In this document: positions 41,326 through 51,700 of the stretch, one piece after another | Layout of the letters: every line of letters starts with the position of its first letter | Numbering within the stretch: position 1 is the stretch's first letter | Source of the DNA: Clostridia bacterium | GTDB taxonomy: Bacteria; Bacillota; Clostridia; Christensenellales; Aristaeellaceae | DNA: 64,000 nt | Assembly: GCA_017547805.1 (NCBI GenBank) | Contig: JAFYOR010000028.1 | Location: 1-64,000, forward strand | Reading direction: 5' to 3' | Translations under genes and position numbers: made by a program | Notes under the pieces: generated by a model | Database searches by the model: none | What the model was told of the DNA's origin: nothing | Seen by the model: only the letters and a program-made list of their open reading frames with translations

Positions 41326-41553
41326 TTACATCTTTTCTTCGATATAGGCAACCATGTCAGCGACGGTCACGACCTTTTCGATCGCGTCGTCCTCGACCTC
41401 AATGCCAAACTCGGTCTCAACGTCCATCACCAGCATCATGATGCTCGCGCTGTCCGCCTTGAGATCCTCCTTCAGGCGGCTGTCGGGCTTGACTTCGCCC
41501 TCGGAAACGCCCAGCTGCTCGACGATCATCGCCTTTACCTTATCAAAAGTCAT
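41326..41553 (-). CDS. acpP: Acyl carrier protein
   Basis: Carries acyl chains on phosphopantetheine during fatty-acid synthesis. The 75-residue protein starts MTFDKVKAMIVEQLGVSEGE and contains the attachment serine in KADSASIMMLVMDVE near residue 36. The canonical DSLD is DSAS here, an unusual change right after the modified serine. Helix content and acidic character fit ACP. AGGAGG lies 8 nt before the ATG at 41553. Downstream of plsX by 54 nt, as in other Firmicutes, though fabD and fabG are absent. Confidence 0.93.
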   Translation of the reverse strand: MTFDKVKAMIVEQLGVSEGEVKPDSRLKEDLKADSASIMMLVMDVETEFGIEVEDDAIEKVVTVADMVAYIEEKM

Positions 41554-41607
41554 GGGGAATTCCTCCTTCATAAGTTCATTGTCTTTATGATGATAAACGC
41601 ATCGCGT

Positions 41608-42663
41608 TTATTCTTCCGTCTCGGTTTCCAGCTTTGCGACGCCCTCGCGGATCATATCGACGACGCCGTTTTCAACGACGCAGCGCGCCTGACGGATCGC
41701 GCAGAAGATCGCGCGGGCATTGGAATTGCCATGCGCCTTAATGACAGCGCCCTCCACACCCAGCAGCGGCACGCCGCCGACCTCAGTAGAGTCAAAGCTC
41801 TTTTTCAGCCCCTTAAACGTATCCTTCGCCAGCAGCGCAGCAACCTTGCCCTTGGTATTGCTCATCAGCCCTTCCTTGAGGAGCTTAAAGAGCGCGGAAA
41901 CGACGCCTTCAGTATTCTTCAGCACGACGTTACCGATGAAGCCGTCCGCAGCAAGCACATCGCAAAGACCCGCCATCGTATCGCGCGCTTCGACATTGCC
42001 GATGAACTTGTACACATTCTGCTTCTTCATCAGCGCATGCGCCGCCTGCGCCTGCTCGTTGCCCTTGGCTTCCTCAACGCCGATGTTGACCAGACCGACC
42101 TCCGGCGTTTCCACTTCCATCACGCGGTTCATGTAGATGCTGCCCATCATGGCAAACTGGTTGATCCACTCCGGCTTGCAGTCGGTATTCGCGCCTGCAT
42201 CCACCAGCAGCATCGTGCGGCCCGGAACGGGCAGCGGCGCCGCCAGCGCCGGACGGGCAATGCCCTTGATGCGGCCGATCTTGAACATCGCGCCCGCCAT
42301 CACCGCGCCGGTGGAACCGGCGGAAACAAACGCCTGCGCTTCCTTGCGGCGAACGATGTCCATACCCACGTTGAACGTGGAGTTCTTTTTCCGGCGAAGC
42401 GCCATAACCGGATGCTCCTCGGTGGTGATCACTTCCGTCGCATCCACGATCGACAGCTGATCCTTTACCTCGGCATACGCCGCCTGATCAGGGTATTCGG
42501 CAATGGTCTTTTCAATCAGCTCTGTCGGTCCGACGAGGATAATCTCCACATCCTTAAACTCACGAATCGCATCAATCGCGCCGTCCACATTGACCTTGGG
42601 CGCATAATCGCCGCCCATCGCATCAACAACGATTCTGATCGGTTCGTGTTCAAGCGTTCTCAT
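41608..42663 (-). CDS. plsX: Phosphate acyltransferase PlsX
   Basis: Makes acyl-phosphate from acyl-ACP for phospholipid synthesis. The 351-residue protein has the N-terminal IVVDAMGGDYAPK, followed by FVSAGSTGAVMAGAMF, LLVDAGANTDCKP and GFIGNVVLKNTEG. GGAGG is 7 nt before the ATG at 42663; the frame stays open further upstream without a site. Lies 52 nt after the trmH-type gene. acpP follows directly, giving a lipid-synthesis pair ahead of rnc-smc-ftsY. Confidence 0.97.
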   Translation of the reverse strand: MRTLEHEPIRIVVDAMGGDYAPKVNVDGAIDAIREFKDVEIILVGPTELIEKTIAEYPDQAAYAEVKDQLSIVDATEVITTEEHPVMALRRKKNSTFNVGMDIVRRKEAQAFVSAGSTGAVMAGAMFKIGRIKGIARPALAAPLPVPGRTMLLVDAGANTDCKPEWINQFAMMGSIYMNRVMEVETPEVGLVNIGVEEAKGNEQAQAAHALMKKQNVYKFIGNVEARDTMAGLCDVLAADGFIGNVVLKNTEGVVSALFKLLKEGLMSNTKGKVAALLAKDTFKGLKKSFDSTEVGGVPLLGVEGAVIKAHGNSNARAIFCAIRQARCVVENGVVDMIREGVAKLETETEE

Positions 42664-42715
42664 TCTTATTCCTCCATTCATTTCGTGCCTGCCAAGCACG
42701 TTCAAAGAGATGGTA

Positions 42716-43441
42716 TCATTCTTTATGCGTGAAAGCATACATGCCGATGCCTGCCGCGATCGCAAGATTGAGCGAATCAATCTTTGCGCTGTGCGGAATC
42801 AGCGTGCTGATGCCGTAGGTTGCAAACTCGTCCGGCAGACCGCTGGCTTCGTTGCCCATGATCAGGGAGAACGGCCCGCTCACCTTCTTCACCGCCTCGT
42901 CAAGCGGCACGGCGCCGGTGAGCATGAACGGGAAAAGCTGACGCTGCGGGAACTCTGCCCTGTATTCCTCGAAGGAATCAAAATGACGCACATTCATGGA
43001 AAACGCCGCGCCCATCGACGAGCGCGTCACGCGCGGATCGTCGGAATCGACCGCCGGTCGGATGATTGCAATGTTGCAAAGCCCGAAACCCAGCGCGGTT
43101 CTCAAAATCGTACCCAGATTACCGCTGTCGCTGGGATGGTGCAGAACGATGTGCGGGGAATCCGCGTCAAACACGCCTTCTTCTTTCCTATAGACCATCG
43201 CAGCAAAGCAGTTTTCCTTCTTGCTGATGCGCTCCAGCGCCCGGTCAGCAATCTCGCAGCGGATGCCCTTTGCTTCTGCCGCCATCCGCAGCTTTGCCGC
43301 GCCTTCACTCTTCTCGCTCTGGCTGGAAAGCAGCAGACGCAGACAGCGCTCCGGCGCATTCTTCAGGCATTCCGTCGCCGGAAAGATCCCCGGCGCGTAA
43401 GAATAGTCAAGGCCCTTATGATACGCCTCCAGTTTTGCCAT
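42716..43441 (-). CDS. TrmH/SpoU-family RNA 2'-O-methyltransferase
   Basis: A 241-residue SPOUT-class methyltransferase. The three motifs are visible: HHPSDSGNLGTILRTALGFG near 105 (motif 1, with D-S in place of the usual N), LIMGNEASGLPDE near 195 (motif 2) and KIDSLNLAIAAGIGMYAF at the end (motif 3). It lacks a clear N-terminal L30e-like domain of full size. The RNA target is unknown. GGAGGAG precedes the ATG at 43441. Probably the first gene of the plsX operon. Confidence 0.9.
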   Translation of the reverse strand: MAKLEAYHKGLDYSYAPGIFPATECLKNAPERCLRLLLSSQSEKSEGAAKLRMAAEAKGIRCEIADRALERISKKENCFAAMVYRKEEGVFDADSPHIVLHHPSDSGNLGTILRTALGFGLCNIAIIRPAVDSDDPRVTRSSMGAAFSMNVRHFDSFEEYRAEFPQRQLFPFMLTGAVPLDEAVKKVSGPFSLIMGNEASGLPDEFATYGISTLIPHSAKIDSLNLAIAAGIGMYAFTHKE

Positions 43442-43490
43442 GGCGCATCTCCTCCTTCAATCAACAGTAAACACATTCAACCATCTTGTA

Positions 43491-43519
43491 ATTATAACAG
43501 AAATCCCCGTTATCTTCAA
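43491..43519 (-). promoter_or_regulatory. Sigma-A promoter for trmH-type gene and downstream plsX operon
   Basis: Minus strand TTGAAG, 17 nt, TATAAT; leader of about 43 nt. Confidence 0.75.
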
Positions 43520-43556
43520 GCAAAATGAATGGCGTTTTTCTCCATCCGCGCCATAT

Positions 43557-43586
43557 TGAAAAAGACCATTGCGCAAAGCAATGGCC
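43557..43586 (-). terminator. Terminator after the exported SH3 protein gene
   Basis: Stem GGCCATTGC with GCAATGGTC (one G-U pair) and TTTTT on the minus strand; ends the yqfC-to-SH3 gene series. Confidence 0.82.
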
Positions 43587-43606
43587 TTTCAAATCTTACA
43601 AGTCGC

Positions 43607-44785
43607 TTACCCATGGTTGATGCAGTCGCTGGGCACAAAGCCGCAGACATCCTTGCCGTCGATTGTCACGCGGACATACGACCAGCCGCCCATGTTATAA
43701 ACCACCTCGCAAAGCGGCGTACCGACCTCAAGGGTTGCAATCGGCGTCTGGCTGTTGAACGGATCATCCGTCAGGATGCAGCGCCGGATTACATCGTTGT
43801 AATCCTTGTTTTCCAGCATCACAAGGTTGATATTCGGCACATTTGCGCCGGAAGGCAACGCCTTTGCCTCAATCCAGCCGATACGGAAGCGCTCCGCGCT
43901 GATGTCGTACTGGATCATGATGTAATCCTCGTATCTGCCGAAGACCTGAATCCAGTCGTTGGTGGATACGGTACCCTTGCCGTTTGCGCTGCGCGCGTAC
44001 TGCTTGCCCGGGCCCAGGTACACAGGATAATTCCTGCCGCCGGTAAACTTGACGTTCTTCGCCTCCAGCCTTGCGCCGCCGGGGACGATGCGGCCTGTCG
44101 GCAGGTCATCCGGCGCAAAAGTCAGCTCCTTCTTCGCCGCCTCCAGCGTTTTGGGCAGCTTCTCGTAATTGACATAGCGCATGTCAAGCTGGATTTCTCC
44201 GCGGACGCTGCCGTAGAATTCGCCCTCGCAGAAATAGGAGAGCTTTCCCGCTTCCACAAGCACACCATATGTCGTCTCCTCCAGACAGGTGTAGTCCGTC
44301 AAAACAAACCCGCCGTCCTCCCAGCTGTAGTCAACCGTCTGGTTATAGATGTCGCCGAGCAGATCATAGCGAATGATGCCGAACCCGCGTTCATTGCGGA
44401 TAAATTCCCACTCCGGCTCCTCCTGCGTTCCATGGTTGACCCATTCGCCATGCGGCTCAAACCATGCTTCGCCCGTGCCCTGCGGCGCGGCATTTTCCGT
44501 TGCATACCAGAACGCCATCTCGCCATCCCGCTTGCGATAAACCGCCAGCACGCGATGCCCGTTCTTTTCAACAAGCGCAAGACCCGTCTGCGGATACATA
44601 CCATTGAGTGAAAGATAATCTTCCAGCGTATAGCCTTTCCAGCGGCTTTCAACGCTCTTGATGACCTTTTCCGGCGCTTCATCAGTATAATCAACATGAT
44701 AAACGCCGTGTCCGGCCAGCGCACTGACGCTGAAAGCAATCATCAACGCCGTCAGAATCAACAGTGTTGTCCACTTTCTCTTCAT
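43607..44785 (-). CDS. Exported protein with C-terminal SH3-like domains
   Basis: A 392-residue secreted protein. A signal peptide of about 24 residues ends SALA. The middle (about 25-245) is rich in Trp, Tyr and acidic residues with no recognised fold. The C-terminal part has two SH3b-like stretches: YPVYLGPGKQYARSANGKGT near 273 and TLEVGTPLCEVVYNMGGWSY near 350. Likely binds the cell wall. GAGGGATTTTTG precedes the ATG at 44785. It follows yqeC by 73 nt and may be co-transcribed with era-yqeC. One of three SH3-type exported proteins in the window. Confidence 0.83.
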   Translation of the reverse strand: MKRKWTTLLILTALMIAFSVSALAGHGVYHVDYTDEAPEKVIKSVESRWKGYTLEDYLSLNGMYPQTGLALVEKNGHRVLAVYRKRDGEMAFWYATENAAPQGTGEAWFEPHGEWVNHGTQEEPEWEFIRNERGFGIIRYDLLGDIYNQTVDYSWEDGGFVLTDYTCLEETTYGVLVEAGKLSYFCEGEFYGSVRGEIQLDMRYVNYEKLPKTLEAAKKELTFAPDDLPTGRIVPGGARLEAKNVKFTGGRNYPVYLGPGKQYARSANGKGTVSTNDWIQVFGRYEDYIMIQYDISAERFRIGWIEAKALPSGANVPNINLVMLENKDYNDVIRRCILTDDPFNSQTPIATLEVGTPLCEVVYNMGGWSYVRVTIDGKDVCGFVPSDCINHG

Positions 44786-44858
44786 CAAAAATCCCTCCCG
44801 CATCGTCTTTGATAATAAGACGAAACGCAGGAGGGTTTTATTTCCAACTTCATGCGCC

Positions 44859-45479
44859 TCAGGCAAATTCTTTTTGAATCGACACGGCAAGCTCGTGAAG
44901 CTGCGGCGTATCCCGCTGACAGGGATATACCGTGATGCTTGCATCAGGATACTTCAAAGAAAGCGGCGCAACATATGCTTTACGAATCAGTTCGCGTACA
45001 TGCTTTTCGGTAATGATCGTATCGTCCTGAATACCGATGGCAGCCTTCACCAGTTCAAGCCTGTGGCAGACATCCTTTGCCGGCTTGCCGATTGCCGAAA
45101 GCCCGCAGATCACGAAAATCTCTTCCGTCCCTTCCGGAATCACAGGTTCGTTGTCATTGGGAAACTTCAGCGGATGCTGTCGCGATCCATCAGCCTCGAC
45201 GAGAACGATGTCTGCATGCGGGCAAACCGCGCGGAAGGTTTCTTCGCTCAGCGCGGCAATCTTTCCCTCCCGACTCGCTTTCGTTCCAGCCATGGCGTAG
45301 CCATCGCGCTCAAGAGCCGCAATGACCGGCAGCGGATTATCGCCGATGATCGTGCCTTCCCTTGCGCCCATCTGCGTGCTCGTCGTCACCAGCACGCGCT
45401 TTCCCTGTTCGCGCAGCGCTGCCGCCTGCTTAAAGATCGTCCCTGTCTTGCCGCCGGAGCCGACAAACGCGCGGATCAT
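44859..45479 (-). CDS. yqeC: YqeC-family protein (selenium-dependent hydroxylase accessory type)
   Basis: A 206-residue P-loop-like protein starting MIRAFVGSGGKTGTIFKQAA; the GSGGKTG loop probably binds nucleotide. VLVTTSTQM, VLVEADGSRQHPLKFPN and VICGLSAIGKP match what I recall for YqeC, a protein associated with selenium-dependent molybdenum hydroxylases. None of the usual partners (xdh, yqeB, selD) is in the window. The ATG at 45479 overlaps the era stop codon by one base (TAATG), so it is coupled to era. Confidence 0.8.
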   Translation of the reverse strand: MIRAFVGSGGKTGTIFKQAAALREQGKRVLVTTSTQMGAREGTIIGDNPLPVIAALERDGYAMAGTKASREGKIAALSEETFRAVCPHADIVLVEADGSRQHPLKFPNDNEPVIPEGTEEIFVICGLSAIGKPAKDVCHRLELVKAAIGIQDDTIITEKHVRELIRKAYVAPLSLKYPDASITVYPCQRDTPQLHELAVSIQKEFA

Positions 45480-46381
45480 TACGCTTCCTCGTAGCCCAGC
45501 GTGCGCAGGTCGTCCATGCGGTTGCGCCAATCCTCACGCACCTTGACCCAGAGCTGCAGGTTGATCTTTGTACCCAGCAGGTTCTCAATGTCGCGGCGGG
45601 ATTCCGCGCCAATGGTGCGCAGCATCGCGCCCTGCTTGCCGATGATAATGCCCTTGTGGCTGGCGCGCTCGCAGTAGATCGTCGCATGAATCTCGGTCAT
45701 GTGATCGCTCATCTTCTGGATGCGCATCATCTCCACGCCGACGCCGTGCGGCACTTCCTCACGCAGATGCAGCAGCGCCTTCTCGCGGATGATCTCCGCG
45801 CAGATGACGCGCTCGGGCTGGTCGGTCATCATGTCGTCCGGGAAGTACTTCGGGCCTTCCGGCAGGTGAGAAACGATGATCTTCTTGAGTTCCTCCATGT
45901 TTTTGCCGGTGCGCGCGCTGATGGGGATGATCGCGTCATACTGGCTGGCGGCAAAGGACTGAATGGTCGCCATCAGCTTTCCCTCTTCAACAATATCCGT
46001 CTTGTTGAGGATGAGCACCTTCTTCACCTTGCGCGCAGCCATCTCTTCAACAATCGCACGATCCTGCGGGCCAACATCGCTGACGTCCACAAGCACCAGC
46101 AGCATGTCAATGCCGTCCATCGCGCCTTCAACCGACTTGACCATGTATTCGCCCAGCTTTGTGCGCGGCTTGTGCAGGCCCGGGGTATCCAGGAAAACAA
46201 CCTGATACTCCTTCTCCGTCATCACGCCCATGATACGGTTGCGCGTGGTCTGCGGACGATTGGAAACGATGGCGACCTTCTCGCCGACCATCGCATTCAT
46301 CAGAGTGGATTTGCCGACATTCGGGCGGCCGACAATAGCGGCAAAGCCCGAAAGGAACTTCTTTTCGGATTTCTTTTCCAT
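45479..46381 (-). CDS. era: GTPase Era
   Basis: Ribosome-assembly GTPase binding 16S rRNA. The 300-residue protein has G1 GRPNVGKSTLMNAMVG near 17, switch region RPQTTRNRIMGV, G3 DTPGLHKP, G4 LNKTDIV and the C-terminal KH domain with HKGIIIGKQGAMLRTIG. Start ATG at 46381 follows GAGG by 6 nt; extra upstream codons are not supported. It follows cdd by 54 nt; the ybeY-cdd-era order is standard in Firmicutes. Confidence 0.97.
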   Translation of the reverse strand: MEKKSEKKFLSGFAAIVGRPNVGKSTLMNAMVGEKVAIVSNRPQTTRNRIMGVMTEKEYQVVFLDTPGLHKPRTKLGEYMVKSVEGAMDGIDMLLVLVDVSDVGPQDRAIVEEMAARKVKKVLILNKTDIVEEGKLMATIQSFAASQYDAIIPISARTGKNMEELKKIIVSHLPEGPKYFPDDMMTDQPERVICAEIIREKALLHLREEVPHGVGVEMMRIQKMSDHMTEIHATIYCERASHKGIIIGKQGAMLRTIGAESRRDIENLLGTKINLQLWVKVREDWRNRMDDLRTLGYEEA

Positions 46382-46435
46382 AATTAACCTCTTTTGACTG
46401 ATCATCCGGCATTTCAGCCGGACCATTGATATTGG

Positions 46436-46843
46436 TTACACCTCAACACCGAGAGAAAGCGGACCAAAGCCCTCCGGCAGGAGCGCCGCAAGCGTGGTCT
46501 TTCTTTCCTGCTGACCCTCCGGTCCATCCCAGGTAACGAGCACTTCAAGCCCCGGCGCGAACTCATAGAGCGACTGACGGCATGCGCCGCAGGGGAACGG
46601 CGCCGAGCCGCTGGCGGCAATGGCGATTTTTGTAAACGCCCTTGCGCCCTCGCTCACCGCCTTGACCAGCGCCGTGCGCTCAGCGCAAAGCGTGTTGCCG
46701 TAGGCTGCATTCTCAATGTTGCAGCCGGTGAAGAGCCTTCCGTCCTTTGCCAGCAGTGCCGCGCCGACGCGGTACCCGGAATACGGCACATACGCGTTTT
46801 TCATGGCGTCGCGGGCAGCCTGATAAAGCATCGCATCGGTCAT
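46436..46843 (-). CDS. cdd: Cytidine deaminase
   Basis: Deaminates cytidine and deoxycytidine for pyrimidine salvage. The 135-residue protein has the zinc/catalytic motif NTLCAERTALV (Cys replacing His, as in tetrameric CDAs) near residue 52 and the second zinc motif FPCGACRQSL near 84. The substrate loop YVPYSGYRVGAAL is intact. The ATG at 46843 is 7 nt after GGAGG; a TTG at 46849 is too close. Two nt after the ybeY stop. Confidence 0.96.
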   Translation of the reverse strand: MTDAMLYQAARDAMKNAYVPYSGYRVGAALLAKDGRLFTGCNIENAAYGNTLCAERTALVKAVSEGARAFTKIAIAASGSAPFPCGACRQSLYEFAPGLEVLVTWDGPEGQQERKTTLAALLPEGFGPLSLGVEV

Positions 46844-46845
46844 CG

Positions 46846-47346
46846 TCAATCCTCCCTCGTCAGCCCGATTGCGCGCAGGGCCTTTTCTTCCATGGCGCGC
46901 ATCACGGGCTTGTCATCCTCGGTCATGTGGTCATAGCCCATCAGGTGGAACATGCCATGCGTGATGAGATAGCCGCTTTCTCGCTGAATGCTGTGCCCAT
47001 ATTCCTCCGCCTGCGCGCGGACATGATCCATCGAAATGATGATATCCCCGATCACGCAGGCGCCGATCTCCGGATCAAATTCCCGCCTGAGCAGCTTTTC
47101 ACATGCGCCCGCCGTCTTTCCCGCAGGATAATTGACCGTCGGAAAGGACAGAACGTCTGTGGACGCATCCTTGCCGCGCTGCTCACGGTTGATGACCTGA
47201 ATCTCATCATCGCCGACAACCTGAATAAACACATACAGCGGCAGCGCAACACCTTCCGTCTTCTGTGCGCTGTCTGCGCAGCGCTGCATCAGCGCCCGTG
47301 CTTCCTCATCGAGCAGACTGCGCTCGTCTTCAAATTCAAGGATCAT
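46846..47346 (-). CDS. ybeY: Endoribonuclease YbeY (16S rRNA maturation)
   Basis: A 166-residue zinc-dependent ribonuclease. The metal motif H-x3-H-x5-H is present as THGMFHLMGYDH near residue 135, and the N-terminal half has NREQRGKDASTDVLSFP, the other family hallmark. GGAGGAACAGAA precedes the ATG at 47346, which overlaps the pgpH stop by 4 nt. Part of the phoH-pgpH-ybeY-cdd-era string. Confidence 0.97.
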   Translation of the reverse strand: MILEFEDERSLLDEEARALMQRCADSAQKTEGVALPLYVFIQVVGDDEIQVINREQRGKDASTDVLSFPTVNYPAGKTAGACEKLLRREFDPEIGACVIGDIIISMDHVRAQAEEYGHSIQRESGYLITHGMFHLMGYDHMTEDDKPVMRAMEEKALRAIGLTRED

Positions 47347-49473
47347 TTCTGTTCCTCCGGCGCGGCAGCAGGTTTTGCACCGCGTCCACGATGTCCGCGC
47401 TTGAGGTCCACCTTGGGATACTCAATGCGTTCGTGGAACACGCCCTTCAGCACATTTTCAAAGGCCGCGTTGATCTTGTCAATATCGCGGAAGCAGAGCG
47501 TACATTCATCCAGCTGTCCGTCTTCCATCTTGCCGCGGACAAGCTTGCGGATCATCGCGGAAATCTTTTCCCGCGTCGGATCCTGAATGGAACGGACCGC
47601 CGCCTCAACGGTATCGCTGAGCATGAGGATCGCGGCCTCAGCCGTCTGCGGCTTTGGTCCCTCATAGCGGAAATCGTCCAGATCCACATTTTCATCGCCC
47701 ATCATCTTGACCGTTTTGGCGTAGAAATACATGACCGGCGTATCGCCATGGTGCTGGCGGATCAGATCGATGATCTGCTCGGGCAGATGATGCTTCTGCG
47801 CAAGTTCAGCGCCGTCCGTCGTATGCTGGGTGAGAATGGCGGTGGACACGCGCGGATCGGTCTTGTCGTGCGGGTTTTCTCCGATCTGGTTCTCCTTGAA
47901 GAACGTCGGGCGCACAAGCTTGCCGATGTCATGATAATATGCGCCGACACGGCACAGCAGCGCATCCGCGCCGACCGCTTCAGCAGCAGCCTCCGCCAGA
48001 TTCGCCACGATCATACAGTGATGATAGGTGCCGGGCGTCTCGATCATGAGTCTGCGCAGCAGCGGCTGGTTGGGGTTGGAAAGCTCGATGAGCTTTGCAG
48101 GTGTCACAAGGTTGAACGCCGCTTCAAGCATCGGCTGAAGGCCGACGCAGAAGACCGCAGAAATAAACGAACCGATAACAGAATGGCTGGCATAGCTGAC
48201 GAGGTTGACCGCATCGTTTTCCGTCAGCGCGCAGATGGTGAAAAGCACCACGAAATTGACAACGCCGACGATCAGGCCGGAAACCAGCACATAAACGCGC
48301 GATGCGTTCTTTCTGAGCAGGAAAATCGCCGCCGTTCCGCCAACAGCCGTCATGAGCAGCGCGCTGAGCGTCTGCGTCGCCTCGAAATTGGCACCCTTGC
48401 CCGTCAGGAAGGCCAGAAGGAGCATCATGCCCAGATTGACCACATATGCCGCACGCGCGCCAAGCAGATTGACCACCAGCATCGCGCCAAGAACCACGGG
48501 CATCGACTGCACGCTGACATACCTGCCAAAGATCATGCTCAGGCCGGTTGTCAGAATCGCCACGATCAAAATGACCAGCGAACTTCTGCCTGCCAGAAGC
48601 AGCCGCGGCTCAAACATAAGCGTAAAGAGATACACCGCAGCCAGAAGCAGCGCCAGCAGTCCCGCCGTGCCGATATACAGCCACACATCGCCGTCGTCAC
48701 CGCGCAGGAGGCCAAGCGCCTCCAGCAGTCCGATCTGTTCAGAGCTGATCCGGCTTCCCTTCACGACGATATTCTGATCCCGCTTATACACCGTCGGCTC
48801 CACAGCATTGTAGGCCTTCTGCCGGTTTTCCTCCGTCGCCGCCTGATCGATGAGCATATTCGCCTTCAGGCAGGCGCGAAGCGCAGGAATCGCAACATTG
48901 TACCACAGATCCGTACGCGTATTGTAGGCGACGATCTGCTGAATATTGTTGACAGAGTCGTTAATCTGTCCCTCGGTAATGGTGGAGATCAGCGCCGTTC
49001 TCGTCGCGGACATCAGCATCTGATAGAGCATTTCAAAGTCATGCTCGCTGGTGTTCATCAGCGTACGAAGCTGATACGTGGAAAGCGTAAGGGTGGAAAG
49101 CAGCCCGCTGGCCCGCTGATAATCCTCTTCGTTATACGTCCCCTCGCCCTCCGGCCAGCTCTGCTGAATCTGCGCGCCAAGCTCACGAACGGCGCGCAGC
49201 TCGGCAAACGCCGTTTCCATATCGGCAAGGACAGTATCGGAAATCGTATCATCCTTATAATACACAGGAGAAACGGCAGCCGCGGCAGCGCTGCGGCGGC
49301 GTTCCGTCGTGATTTCATCGACAATGTCCCGATTGGCTGTGATCGTCTGCGGCGCAACGTCGCCCACCTTCAAGTCATACTTTTCCGGCGAAACCGCAAG
49401 CAGGCACAGAATCAGCAGCAGCACATACGTCAGTAGGGCAAACAGAGCCTGGCGGACGCGAAGGCTCAGTCTG

Positions 49474-50484
<1,011 letters not shown>

Positions 50485-50542
50485 AGGAGCAAACCTCCTG
50501 ATATCTGAGTAAATCCCTACAACACGCCCGTCTTCACGGGCA

Positions 50543-51676
50543 TTATTCTTTGCCCGAACGCACGGCAATATCCTGCTCATATTCAAGCACGACACTCGCA
50601 CATACGAACTCATTATCTATCATACTATATTCTACCCATTTGTCAAGAATCAACACACCGGCGGGCAGTTGTTTTTTTGCCAGGCTTTCTGCCGCTCCCT
50701 GCGCTTCGGACGCCGCGTCAGTGCGGGAGCGCAGCTCCCGTTTGACCTGAATTTCTTCGTAAATCACCGTTCGCCGCCAGAGCGGAACAAACAGATCGAT
50801 GACCTTTTCCGTAATGACCGTTTCATGCTGCGCTTCAAACGGCTCCGCCTGACGCAGCGTCAAGCTGTGCCACGGCGTGAGAATGGCCACGCTCCGGCTT
50901 GTTCGTCCGGTCTCCTGCACGCGCTCTTTATAGAGACCCGATTTTGCGCTGCCCTGTACCCAGACGCGCGCATTTACCCGTCCCTGCGCCATAACCGGAT
51001 TGATACCGCCCTGCCGATCGCGCTCCTCTCCGCGCACGAGCATCTGGCCCGCATAAACAGGATCGCCGACCTTCACCAGCGGCGTTCCGCTGTCGACGGC
51101 TACCTTCGTTACGATTCCATCCTGAGAAGCAATCAGATGATTGCCCGTCCCCTGCTTGACCACCTGTTCCCCTTCCCGCGTCAGATGGCACTCCACCTCC
51201 AGCATGCTGCCGCTAAAGCGCAGCGACACGTGGGACAGCCCGGGCAGGTGCAGCAGCAGTCCTTCCCTCAGCGCATCAAGGGAAAGTGAACGCTTGAGTT
51301 TTCCCGTGCGCGCGCCGGCGCGTTCCAGATATCCACTTACCTGCCCACCATATTCCTGCGCTCCCGTAACGCGAACGCCAAGCACCATCTGCGTAGAAGC
51401 CGCAACGAGCATCAGGCACAGCACGCCGCCCGCAAGCAGCATGTACCTGACACGGCAAAAGCGTACAGCGCGCTCAATAGCGCCTTCCTTGACAGGGCAG
51501 ATTTCCCAGCCGAACCGCTGGCAGAGCGCTTCCATTTCTTTTCTGTCAAGCGGTGAAATGCGCACCCGAATCGCCCTTGGTTCCATCCGGCTGATCTGCT
51601 GCAGCCGGATGCCGGCACGCTGGCTTTCCCGCAGCAGCTTTTCCAGATTCAGTCCCCTGATTATCGCCGTCACCAT
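50543..51676 (-). CDS. yqfD: Sporulation protein YqfD
   Basis: A 377-residue membrane-anchored sporulation protein. A cytoplasmic N-terminal part (about 1-75) is followed by a membrane helix (about 78-98) and a large extracytoplasmic domain with SQDGIVTKVAVDSGTPLVKV near 185, typical of YqfD. In B. subtilis the yqfCD genes belong to the mother-cell sigma-E regulon and are needed for efficient sporulation. GGAGG lies 5 nt before the ATG at 51676. Preceded by yqfC and followed by phoH, the conserved order. Confidence 0.92.
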   Translation of the reverse strand: MVTAIIRGLNLEKLLRESQRAGIRLQQISRMEPRAIRVRISPLDRKEMEALCQRFGWEICPVKEGAIERAVRFCRVRYMLLAGGVLCLMLVAASTQMVLGVRVTGAQEYGGQVSGYLERAGARTGKLKRSLSLDALREGLLLHLPGLSHVSLRFSGSMLEVECHLTREGEQVVKQGTGNHLIASQDGIVTKVAVDSGTPLVKVGDPVYAGQMLVRGEERDRQGGINPVMAQGRVNARVWVQGSAKSGLYKERVQETGRTSRSVAILTPWHSLTLRQAEPFEAQHETVITEKVIDLFVPLWRRTVIYEEIQVKRELRSRTDAASEAQGAAESLAKKQLPAGVLILDKWVEYSMIDNEFVCASVVLEYEQDIAVRSGKE

Positions 51677-51700
51677 CGTTTCCTCCCCGCCGCAAATGCG

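Noticed and set aside
47265-49436. A 723-codon open frame on the plus strand
   Set aside because: Antisense to pgpH, which shows intact HD motifs and membrane helices on the minus strand.
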